NCBI RefSeq assembly: GCF_023017105.1
Contig: NZ_JALKEV010000018.1
Span: 1-64,000 of the forward strand
Length of the DNA: 64,000 bases
Origin: Halalkalibacter sp. APA_J-10(15)
GTDB lineage: Bacteria; Bacillota; Bacilli; Bacillales; Bacillaceae_D
Direction of reading: 5' to 3'
Under the pieces are notes generated by a model. The model did not search any database and had not been told where the DNA came from. It saw only the letters and a program-made list of their open reading frames with translations. Within the stretch, counting starts at the first letter, position 1. Each line of letters starts with the position of its first letter. Below, piece by piece: positions 57,398-64,000 of this stretch. The position numbers and the translations under genes were made by a program.

Positions 57398-57790
57398 TTG
57401 GCACAAGTACAATATTATGGTACAGGTCGTCGTAAGAATTCAGTTGCTCGTGTACGCTTACTGCCAGGCGATGGACGTATCGTGATTAACGGTCGTGAAC
57501 TAGATGAATACTTTGGTCTTGAAACACTTAAGCTTATTGTTAAGCAACCACTTGTAGAAATTGACGTAGAAGGTCAATATGACGTTCTTGTTAATGTTGA
57601 CGGTGGAGGTTACACAGGTCAAGCTGGTGCAATCCGTCACGGAGTTGCACGTGCGCTACTTCAAGTAGACCCTGATAACCGTCCGGCTCTTAAATCAGCT
57701 GGATTCTTAACTCGTGATGCACGTATGAAAGAGCGTAAAAAATACGGTCTTAAAGCAGCACGTCGTGCACCTCAGTTCTCAAAACGTTAA
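57398..57790 (+). CDS. rpsI: 30S ribosomal protein S9
   Basis: 130 residues ending [12 protein letters not shown], the tail that touches P-site tRNA. TTG start at 57398 behind TAGGAGGG. In other Firmicutes the 3' end of rpsI is a known attachment site of integrative elements, which fits the integrase that follows on the reverse strand. Confidence 0.97.
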   Translation: MAQVQYYGTGRRKNSVARVRLLPGDGRIVINGRELDEYFGLETLKLIVKQPLVEIDVEGQYDVLVNVDGGGYTGQAGAIRHGVARALLQVDPDNRPALKSAGFLTRDARMKERKKYGLKAARRAPQFSKR

Positions 57791-57811
57791 TATCCTTGTT
57801 ATATCAACGTC

Positions 57812-57848
57812 AGCCCTCTTTGCTCGTATGGAGCAGGGAGGGCTTTTT
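57812..57848 (+). terminator. Terminator after rpsI
   Basis: AGCCCTC pairs with GAGGGCT, with inner GCTC/GGAGC pairing, followed by TTTTT. Confidence 0.88.
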
Positions 57849-57864
57849 CATGCCCGATGTGGAA

Positions 57865-57886
57865 TTGAATACCCCTTGAATACCCC
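57865..57886. repeat. Tandem 11-bp repeat beside the integrase gene
   Basis: TTGAATACCCC occurs twice head to tail, a few bases past the integrase stop codon and 75 bp after rpsI. It could be an integrase arm-type binding site or part of the attachment region. Confidence 0.5.
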
Positions 57887-57889
57887 GAG

Positions 57890-59064
57890 CTAAAATGTCA
57901 TGTACTTCTGAAACATCTCTGCTGTTTTTTCCTTTGCTTCTTCGGTCACATGAGTGTAGATATCCATCGTCGTTTGAATATCCTTATGACCTAGTCGTAC
58001 TTGTACATCTTTGATGGAAGCACCAGCTGCAAACAGCAAACTGGCATGAGTATGCCTAAAAGCGTGAACATTTATTTGTGGTAGCTTTGGGTTCTTTTGA
58101 TAGATCCGATCCAACTTTTCATTCAAGTAAGCCAGTCGACAATAATCTATTTCATTTTTTAACTGATTATAGACTGTAAAGATGGGTTGCTGATCATCAG
58201 ATTGAAATGAAGAGGCAAGTTCTAACGTCAGATAGCGCTGTATTTGCTTATCACGCCATTTCTTTAAGATCGCTAGGTTTCATCGTCTACGCTAACCACA
58301 CGTCGAGAGGACTTTGTTTTTGATGTCTGAAGTTGCTTTTTGCCACTAGTGTGAATCAACGTCTTTTTCAAGCTGATCGTCTTATGATGGAAGTCCACGT
58401 CCGACCAATGCAGGGCGTATAGTTCCCCCTTACGTGCTCCTGTGAAGGCAAGTAGACGAAACATGGTATAAGACATGTCGTCCTCTTGAATCGTCTCCAG
58501 GAAGTTCCTAAGCTCTTCTCGCGTGTAGTAATACTTTTTCTCTTCCAGTTCTGCATGATATTCCATCTCATGTTTAAGTTTCGGTAGCGTAACATAATCC
58601 ATCGGATTACGCTTAATAATGTCCATTTTCATGGCATATCGGAAGACCTGGTTTGCTTGTACCTTATAATCCTTGAAGGTTTTAAGTTCTTGGGCCCAAA
58701 CGTTGATAGCTTTTTGACAATGAGAACGTGTTATGCTTTTCATTTTGTAAGGACCGAAGAATGGGAGAATCCTACGGAATTTACTCTCCAGCGCATAAAC
58801 CGTAGTTGGTTTTACTTCTCTACGATGCTGTTTAAACCATTCCTCAAAAACTTCCTGGAAGGTCATCTGTTCATTTTGGCGGAGACCGAGTTCGTCGACT
58901 TCCACTAATAGTTTAGATAGAGCAACCTTTGCTTCCTTTTTTGTTTTGAATCCTCGACGTGTGGTCCGCTTTTTCTTACCAGTAAGAGGGTCCTTGCCGA
59001 GATACGCATTAAACATATAAGCGGTGGTACCGTCCTTCTTTGTGTATTTTTTAATGTTTGCCAT
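57890..59064 (-). pseudogene. int: Tyrosine recombinase (integrase), one frameshift
   Basis: From ATG 59064 (behind GGAAAGG) the frame encodes an N-terminal arm-binding region (MANIKKYTKKDGTTAYMF, typical of ICE and phage integrases), a SAM-like core-binding domain and the start of the catalytic domain with AFTGARKGEL (first Arg). It stops at about 58273 after VVSVDDET. One missing base near 58280 explains this: in the next frame the protein continues LAILKKWRDKQIQRYL without interruption through to HAFRHTHASLLF, LGHKDIQTTMDIYTHV (catalytic His-Arg and Tyr) and the stop at 57890. The complete protein would have about 391 residues. Unless the base is a sequencing error, the element cannot excise by itself. 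Confidence 0.88.
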
Positions 59065-59113
59065 AATGGTTTCCTTTCCAATACGCTGGCAGGCTATATA
59101 CAGGAAAAGGGAG

Positions 59114-59629
59114 TTATTCAAAGATTAATTCAAGTATCTTTCTAACTTTGTTTCGTTTTTCATCAGTTAAAAATTCATTCTTATAATACAAGTCAATCTC
59201 CATACTGAGAAGATCATGAAAGTCAAATAATCTTCTTCTTAATTCGTCATCTGTTAATTCTCTAATCGTTTGCTCTTCGGTTTCCATGTTGATTTTCTCG
59301 GTACATGGAAGCTCCACATCAATGGTTCTCTTTTTATTTTGGCGGTTGTCATTTTTTAGAGGGTCGTTACCTTCATATCTTAAAGAACCATTCTCAACAT
59401 CTATATAAGAATCAGAGTAGCCGGCTAATCGCAATAAATAAATATGTGAAATGTCTAATCCAACAGCGAGAGTTCTTATTAATGCAGGTTTAGGCATATC
59501 TTTATGGCCGTTCTCGATTTGTGATAAATAAGAATCAGAGTAACCAGTTCGTGCTTTTAAGTCGAGTAAAGTTAATTTTTTCTCTTTCCGAATCTCTTTG
59601 AGTTTGGCCCCGAATTCTTTAGCATCCAT
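59114..59629 (-). CDS. XRE-family repressor of the integrated element
   Basis: 171 residues. N-terminal Cro/CI-type helix-turn-helix at about 5-65 (LKEIRKEKKLTLLDLKARTGYSDSYLSQIENG), then a variable, acidic C-terminal part with no protease domain that I recognise. It ends 50 bases before the integrase start on the same strand and is divergent from the excisionase-like gene, so this is a lysogeny-type control region. GYSDSY occurs twice (about 28-33 and 71-76). Confidence 0.85.
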   Translation of the reverse strand: MDAKEFGAKLKEIRKEKKLTLLDLKARTGYSDSYLSQIENGHKDMPKPALIRTLAVGLDISHIYLLRLAGYSDSYIDVENGSLRYEGNDPLKNDNRQNKKRTIDVELPCTEKINMETEEQTIRELTDDELRRRLFDFHDLLSMEIDLYYKNEFLTDEKRNKVRKILELIFE

Positions 59630-59677
59630 TGGTAATTCCCCTTTTTAGTTTATGTAACAGTATTATTACATATCAAA

Positions 59678-59760
59678 TTTACTAAGTAAAGTTTTTTCTA
59701 ACTAAAAATATTGATCTTATTATGAAGTTGATTTATACTTAAGTAAGTAAAGTATTTACT
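59678..59760. promoter_or_regulatory. Divergent control region with palindromic operators
   Basis: TTTACTAAGTAAA (59678-59690) and AGTAAA-GTA-TTTACT (59746-59760) are related palindromes, and ATGTAA...TTACAT lies at about 59652-59671. For the + strand, TTGATC (59711-59716), 17 bp and TATACT (59734-59739) form a promoter whose start site falls into the second palindrome. Repressor binding is inferred. Confidence 0.65.
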
Positions 59761-59790
59761 CACTTGATGAAAGGGGGTAGGGAGAAGATT

Positions 59791-60078
59791 ATGGAGGGTC
59801 TTATACCATTACAGGTCTCAGACGAGTTTAAAGGTAAATACTATGAATTATTTTATGAACTTAGTAAAGAAGCTTTTGAAGCTGCTAAGAGAGATACTGG
59901 AGAAGGAAGATTCATGAACAAAAAGCAATGTTGTGAGTTTATTGGTATTTCATTTGGCCATTTTCAAAAGTTAGAAAAAATGGGATTGCCAGTAATCGAA
60001 TTAGCAGGTAAGGTACTTGTTGATCGTGAGGATGTAATTAAATTCATGAGTAAATATAAAAAGGAAAATCTTAAATAA
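59791..60078 (+). CDS. Excisionase-like helix-turn-helix protein
   Basis: 95 residues from ATG 59791, behind GGGAGAAG. The C-terminal half, MNKKQCCEFIGISFGHFQKLEKMGLPVI...VDREDVIKFM, is a MerR/excisionase-type winged helix (HTH_17 pattern). The N-terminal 45 residues are helical and charged. Placed divergently from the repressor, at the spot where phage and ICE early genes or xis lie. Nothing of the expected downstream replication or transfer genes remains. Confidence 0.75.
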   Translation: MEGLIPLQVSDEFKGKYYELFYELSKEAFEAAKRDTGEGRFMNKKQCCEFIGISFGHFQKLEKMGLPVIELAGKVLVDREDVIKFMSKYKKENLK

Positions 60079-60357
60079 GGAAATTTAATCGCTGGCAGGC
60101 GAAATAACAGGAGAAAAATTGGGTTTAAAGGGATGGTTTTTGTTTAACTATTGGGTACAGGGCCAACAGTCTTGATTACTCTGACTATGTTTCCTCCTAA
60201 AATTTAGTCATCATCGTAATTCTAGTTTATACTAGTTTTGTCACTAATGTAATATTTTTTTAGTGAAAACATCTGTCTTTAGGCTTATTTCACGTAACCC
60301 CCCCCCCGATGACTATCGGCTTATTTTGTTATAATTTAGAAAAGAAGAGTGGTATCA

Positions 60358-60480
60358 TTGAATAAATTTGAAAGAGAATTTGAAACCGCATTTGAAAACG
60401 AAATGAACAACATTAATAGTCAACTCGAAAAAGAAATTAATTTTGCCCTGATTGTCGATGTTAATTCAGGTAACCTATAA
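60358..60480 (+). CDS. Possible 40-residue peptide, unknown
   Basis: TTG-started frame of 40 codons, acidic and asparagine-rich (MNKFEREFETAFENEMNNIN...). TTGTTATAATTT lies just upstream and GAAGAG precedes the start. No family recognised. It may be the head of a decayed gene. Confidence 0.25.
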   Translation: MNKFEREFETAFENEMNNINSQLEKEINFALIVDVNSGNL

Positions 60481-61015
60481 ATGTAAATAGATTTAAAATT
60501 AAACCGTTATAAGAGGGGAAAAAAGTGGTTAGGATTTGAAATGTTACGAATCAATCCTCTTATAAATTGTGAATGTTTTCACTTAAATTAAAGGGAGCTT
60601 TCGTTGAACAAGAGCTATCATTTATAAGTGACCTTTTGCTGCATAGTACAACGATACTGTTCATTAGGACTGGTGAATCTACCATAGGTGCGATTGTGGG
60701 AGGTCAAATCTAATTTTTCTTTTGAGATTAAGAAGGTTTGGTCTTTTTACTTGAAATTGTTCCCTTTTTTATTGGTAGCATGCTGATATCAAGTGGTGCA
60801 AATAATGTTAATAACATGGCAGGAGCGGTAAAATCAAATATTGAGATACAGCTATGCCAGCAGGTTATAAGCATACACGCTTTTTTTTACAAACCAGAAG
60901 AATAACAAGATTACATTATAGTATTACATCACACATAATAATCTTTTATGAATGTGTGGTCCTATTGTTACGTGACAAATGTACACGCAGTTAATTTAGT
61001 TATACTTTTTTGTGA
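60481..61015 (+). other. Decayed AT-rich stretch with short frames
   Basis: No intact gene. Two short open frames are visible: 60573-60713 (46 codons, ending TGESTIGAIVGGQI) and 60780-60905 (41 codons, MLISSGANNVNNMAGAVKSN...). Neither has a ribosome site. They look like pieces of one or two lost membrane or secreted protein genes, but I cannot identify them. A run of ten C lies shortly before, at 60298-60307. Confidence 0.4.
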
Positions 61016-61246
61016 AATACGACGTGTTGTTTGTTCGCGTGGTGGAAGATATTTGCTGATAAACCTCTCACACGTATTACGTTTGATGGTGCGCCAACGT
61101 TTATTCATCGGCATGCGTTTCATCTAGGAACAGAAGAGATGGAGCGAGTAACCGTTAAGGGAGCTCAGGCGAAAAATTTGCGAGCATTGCTTGATCACCA
61201 TGCCAAACATATCGATGAATTTCGCTCGTTGTCTTCACGTCTTTAA
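61016..61246 (+). pseudogene. C-terminal fragment of an unidentified protein
   Basis: An open frame with no start signal that reads FAWWKIFADKPLTRITFDG and ends HHAKHIDEFRSLSSRL. It looks like a real protein end: balanced composition and no low complexity. The 5' part is missing; the upstream sequence is closed by a stop at 61013. I do not recognise the family. It may be the remnant of the gene that once followed rpsI. Confidence 0.4.
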
Positions 61247-61296
61247 ATATCTTCGGTGTATGTATTTTTTTAGAAACTGTGTTATGATAGTAGTAA

Positions 61297-61435
61297 TTAA
61301 ACATATACTAAAAACGACCACAGTTGCACCTGTGGTCGCTAGATACCCATTCTCTTGATAGGGGATTGGTGCTATCTAATATCTAAAGAAGAAAAAATAG
61401 CCCTCACCCGCTGTGAACAGGGGGGCTATTTTTTT
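61297..61435 (+). ncRNA. Candidate antitoxin RNA of a type I toxin locus
   Basis: An extended -10-like TGTTATGAT (61280-61288 region) is followed by the hairpin GACCACAG-TTGCAC-CTGTGGTC (61316-61337), a spacer and a strong hairpin ATAGCCC/GGGCTAT with T7 (61397-61435). The RNA runs against the small toxin frame at 61497-61426 and overlaps its 3' end, as in holin-like toxin loci of Firmicutes where toxin mRNA and regulatory RNA share one bidirectional terminator. Confidence 0.6.
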
Positions 61436-61497
61436 GTGTTCAAAATAGCAACAACAACAGCCATCAGCGCTATGATCATCGTAGAGAAAGAAATCAT
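61426..61497 (-). CDS. Small holin-like toxin peptide, N-terminally reduced
   Basis: A 23-residue frame, MISFSTMIIAL...VVVAILNTKK: one hydrophobic helix with a Lys-Lys end, the hallmark of the holin-like (Hol_Tox) and Fst-type toxins. Upstream in the same frame MQSHTDH is followed by a TAA, eight codons earlier, so the usual full length (about 30-35) seems to have been cut by a nonsense change. It could start at the internal Met or be inactive. Inserts into the membrane if made. Confidence 0.55.
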   Translation of the reverse strand: MISFSTMIIALMAVVVAILNTKK

Positions 61498-61979
61498 GAA
61501 AAGTTAATGATCAGTGTGTGACTGCATTAATTCCTTGAATTGCTTATTTCGTTGTAAAAGCAATGAAAATTATATTGAATGACTTTTTCACGCTTCCTGA
61601 CTAGCAAATGGTCTAGGATGGAGCTGTTCCGCAAATGCTTATCCATGAGAGTTTCCGAAGACGTGCCATTTTTTGTACCCTTCTTGTCAATAATCGTTTC
61701 GGTTGATCGTTTGCATAGTCATACTGGTAATCAAGACTACGGTTGTTAAAAGCTATGATTTATATATTCCGTAGGGAGTAATAGGAACAAGTAAGAATAT
61801 ACATGTATAACAATATGCTTTATGTTACATGTTACGTAAACATAAGACGAAATCATTATAGTTGTGATGGTTTTGTTGACGGTTTATAAAACTAATTTTG
61901 ACATTCGCCGGTTTGGAGGTGTCAATACATAGTAATTAATAGGTAATAATATACATTAAGAAGCAGAGGGGCTAGTTAT
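61498..61979. other. Non-coding stretch
   Basis: No convincing gene or structured element in these 480 bases apart from the upstream region of the toxin on the reverse strand. AT-rich, with many stop codons in all frames. Confidence 0.5.
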
Positions 61980-62266
61980 GAAAGGAGTATTGCAAATGAT
62001 AGTTATCTTAAAGCGTTACGGTGGAGAAATTTTTTGAAGACATGTTGAGTGTGTATGACGAATACAAAACAAAGGGTGATATGATATATTTACTCACTAC
62101 AGAATGACATGGGATGGTGTAAACCTCATTTAATTCGAAGGGTTTAGTGAAGGTGTAAAAAGGTTCTTATTTCAAAAGGATGCATTTCACGGTTAACGAG
62201 ACTATTTCTCTGGATCGAGCCTATAGAGATGTTCGTGCATATCTATTAATTCTAGATGTGGATTAA
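61980..62266 (+). pseudogene. Decayed gene with several frameshifts, unidentified
   Basis: Consecutive fragments in alternating frames read like one protein: EDMLSVYDEYKTKGDMIYLLTTE, then MTWDGVNLI, FEGFSEGVKRFLFQKDAFH, and HFTVNETISLDRAYRDVRAY, ending LLILDVD. At least three frame changes or stops separate them. I cannot name the family; the composition is that of a normal cytosolic protein. AAAGGAG lies at 61980. Confidence 0.4.
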
Positions 62267-62754
62267 AATGAAAGATGATGGACATTATTGTTTAGATAAA
62301 AATCACATTTCCCAATCTTTTCCATAGATGGGTGAACAATTCAATTAGTGGAATTAAATGAAAAAAGCAATTTGTCCAAATCAAAATAAGATAATAATTA
62401 GTTGTTACGTATTATGTAATCATCCTATGTAATAATATTCGTATTTTGTTATACATGTTCAGAAATGGTCATAAGATTTCGATTATATATGAGTGTTATG
62501 AACAATTTATTTTGCTAAGAAATAGGTTGTGATGATGGCTATTCTAGATGAAATTGTGTTTGATCTTAAAAATGCAATTGAAAAATGAAAATGAGTATTT
62601 TCTAGAAATAGTATAGGTGTTAATCTTTTCTTAAGAAGCGATTAAGTTTTAGTAAATGTCATATTCTTAAGTGAGGAAGGAAATGAAAATAAAAATTGCA
62701 TTTTGATAAAGTCAGAATTGACCAGATGATATACTAGGATTTTTCAATTTTTCT
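62267..62754. other. Non-coding stretch with small remnants
   Basis: Very AT-rich. An 18-codon frame MMAILDEIVFDLKNAIEK near 62535 may be another gene remnant. Nothing else can be supported. Confidence 0.4.
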
Positions 62755-63107
62755 GTTCCTATTCTGTTCCTTTTAAGAGGTCAATTGGTTCCTTTTTTGA
62801 ATGAATCTTGCATGCATGCACGTATTTTCGGAGATGAAAGCGCTTTTTTATTCACACGAATATACGGTCGATTTTGCATGTATGCACGTATTTTTTCTTC
62901 ATTTGTTCCTTTTTCATGCGAGATGTTCCTGGTTTGTTCCTGGTTTTCACGGCTAAAAGGAACAGAAAAATGTTTATGGATCAAGGGGTCACAGTTCAAT
63001 GTTCCTTTGTTCCTTCTTCTTATAATAAATAATAAGAAAAAAATAATATCTTTCCAAAATGCATTACGTATATAAAAGATTTTGCGAAAAAGAAGGAACG
63101 AAGGAAC
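62755..63107. repeat. Iteron-like GTTCC repeats with AT-rich core and large inverted repeat
   Basis: GTTCC or its complement occurs eleven times: 62755, 62766, 62788, 62905, 62925, 62936, 62959 (reverse), 63001, 63009, 63095 (reverse) and 63103 (reverse). GTTCCTTTGTTCCTTCTT (63001-63018) is the inverted partner of AAGAAGGAACGAAGGAAC (63090-63107), 17 of 18 bases, around a 71-base AT-rich loop. A 21-base word with GCATG-ATGCACGTATTTT is also repeated at 62808 and 62874, 66 bp apart. This resembles a replication origin or a regulator-binding array. Confidence 0.5.
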
Positions 63108-63376
63108 AAGCGTTAAAGTTAAACTTATTTTCGGTGTGATAAATGGGTGACAATTCCATTTTTAGACGATGGGTATCATCATAAGTGTGACTACTTTTTC
63201 TATCTCTTTTTGCTTTTTTATCTTTAATGTTCGAATGCGTGACGGAGTCGCAGGATTGCTTTCCGGGAATTTCTATATGATTAAATACGTTTAATTTGAT
63301 TGAAAAGCGGGAATAGATAAGCAATGGGTCATACATCGTTGAAGAACGCCCATTATTTACAAATTGTTTTTTCCCC
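63108..63376. other. Non-coding stretch
   Basis: No gene seen. The 270 bases lead up to the promoter at 63377. A reverse-strand frame (63336-63064) lacks any recognisable feature and contains the inverted repeat arm, so it was not called. Confidence 0.5.
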
Positions 63377-63405
63377 TTGACCGAATAAATAAAGCAACAT
63401 ATAAT
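63377..63405 (+). promoter_or_regulatory. Strong SigA promoter for the 63412 RNA
   Basis: TTGACC (63377-63382), exactly 17 bp and a consensus TATAAT (63400-63405). Confidence 0.82.
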
Positions 63406-63411
63406 ACACTA

Positions 63412-63578
63412 AAGATAAGGTAACGCGTAGTTACCGGTTAGGTGTTTCGCTACCAAAAGCGCGAGCTCTAAAAGTGGGTGTCTCACTACAAAAAACGTGA
63501 ACTTTAAAAGCAGGTTTTGGCCACCATAACTGCCAAACGAGAAAGTAGTGGATGTTTCATCCGCTACTTTCTTTGTTG
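63412..63578 (+). ncRNA. Candidate small structured RNA with internal repeats
   Basis: Between the strong promoter and a perfect terminator (GAAAGTAGTGGATG-TTT-CATCCGCTACTTTC, 63541-63571, then CTTTG) lies a 165-base segment without a reading frame. It begins with the hairpin GGTAAC-GCGTA-GTTACC (63419-63434). Then come two 34-base units, 63441-63474 and 63477-63510 (27 of 34 identical, six of seven changes being transitions), each starting GGTGT and ending TAAAAG, and a shorter third unit from 63513 (GGTTTTGGCCACC). The family is not known to me. It could be a regulatory RNA, for example of replication, or a leader of the transposase gene. Confidence 0.6.
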
Positions 63579-63659
63579 TTTATGAAACTATAAAATAGTC
63601 GACCTGTGGACAAGTATGCGATAAAATATCCTTAAAATAATTAGGGAGTTAGGATTTAT

Positions 63660-64000
63660 ATGAGAAAGAGAAAGTCAGGTGTTGTAAAAAAATTCTTAAA
63701 GTCCACTTCGATGGTTATTGGAAGTTGCACTATGATCGTTTCCCAAAGAAAATTCAGAAATGTAAAAGAGACTGTAGAAAAAGCAATGAAGTGCGGTAGT
63801 AAAGATATAGGCTTTGCTAAATATGAATGCTTAGGGTATGAAGGTGAACCTAGGCCTATTTTTGTTGGTTTCACTTGTAAAAGCCGCTTTTGTAATAAAT
63901 GTGGAAAGAAGTACACAGATGATTGGTCAAATAAACAACTGATTTTTGATGTCCCCCACCGTCATATGGTATTTACAATTCCTTAGGAATTGCGAGAAGT
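63660..64000 (+). pseudogene. IS91-family Y2 transposase, N-terminal part with in-frame stop
   Basis: The frame starts MRKRKSGVVKKFLKSTSM and contains the zinc-binding N-terminal domain of IS91-type transposases: CGSKDIGFAKYECLGYEG, then FTCKSRFCNKCGKKYTDDW, then VPHRHMVFTIP. At 63984 a TAG stands where the family has Glu in FTIPEELRE, and the next codons read ELRE, so a GAG-to-TAG change has broken the gene. The catalytic tyrosines and the element's 3' end lie beyond the window. Rolling-circle transposition by this copy would need suppression or help in trans. Confidence 0.8.

Noticed and set aside
57791-61250. attL/attR pair
   Set aside because: I looked for a second copy of the rpsI tail or of the TTGAATACCCC repeat up to 64000 by eye and found none that is convincing; the other end may lie outside the window or be lost.
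62781-63075. Overlapping frames on both strands through the GTTCC array
   Set aside because: Their repeats come from the DNA repeats; no ribosome site or protein-like composition.
63441-63510. CRISPR array
   Set aside because: Only two adjacent diverged units without spacers and no cas genes.
63412-63578. Bacillaceae-1 RNA motif
   Set aside because: The terminal loops RUCCU that mark that motif, as I recall it, are not seen.

Overview
The window is a low-to-medium GC chromosome segment of a spore-forming Bacillaceae bacterium. The gene order is the one that follows an rRNA operon in Bacillus subtilis and its relatives: 5S tail, then ctsR-mcsA-mcsB-clpC, radA-disA-yacL, ispD-ispF-gltX, cysE-cysS-mrnC-rlmB-rae1-sigH, rpmG-secE-nusG, rplKAJL, rpoBC, the str operon, the S10/spc/alpha superoperon, ecfA1A2T-truA and rplM-rpsI. 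An alkaliphile-type Bacillaceae (Alkalihalobacillus or Halalkalibacter-like) is my guess, made from the gene order and protein sequences as I remember the family. No species is claimed.

Layout. 1-623: 5S 3' end, then a 266-bp module that duplicates the 5S tail plus its terminator, then a SigA promoter with a CtsR operator. 624-10475: protein quality control and DNA integrity genes, interrupted between clpC and radA by a LysR-type regulator and a small unknown gene. 10476-19266: isoprenoid, tRNA-synthetase, cysteine and RNA-processing genes up to sigH, with a cysteine T-box, followed by a non-canonical alpha/beta hydrolase. 19525-36448: transcription and translation core. 36476-37668: a frameshifted major facilitator gene inserted on the opposite strand between tufA and rpsJ. 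37770-57790: the S10-spc-alpha cluster, ECF transporter module and rplM-rpsI, in tight same-strand array. 57791-64000: accessory tail. It holds a frameshifted tyrosine integrase, a phage-type repressor and an excisionase-like HTH protein next to rpsI. After these come decayed coding fragments, a holin-like type I toxin locus with a convergent RNA, an iteron-like region, a strong promoter-driven small RNA candidate and the start of an IS91-type Y2 transposase with an in-frame stop.

The core genes act together in making ribosomes, RNA polymerase and the Sec translocon. Feedback is visible in the sequence: CtsR box, T-box, L10 leader, L13 leader, two L1-site-like hairpins and a conserved S10 leader. 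The least explained material lies in the duplicated 5S module, two pairs of dispersed intergenic repeats (10484/31505 and 19340/53083), the tufA leader with mutually exclusive hairpins, and 60.3-64 kb, where the repeat array at 62755-63107 and the RNA candidate at 63412-63578 are the best leads for something undescribed.
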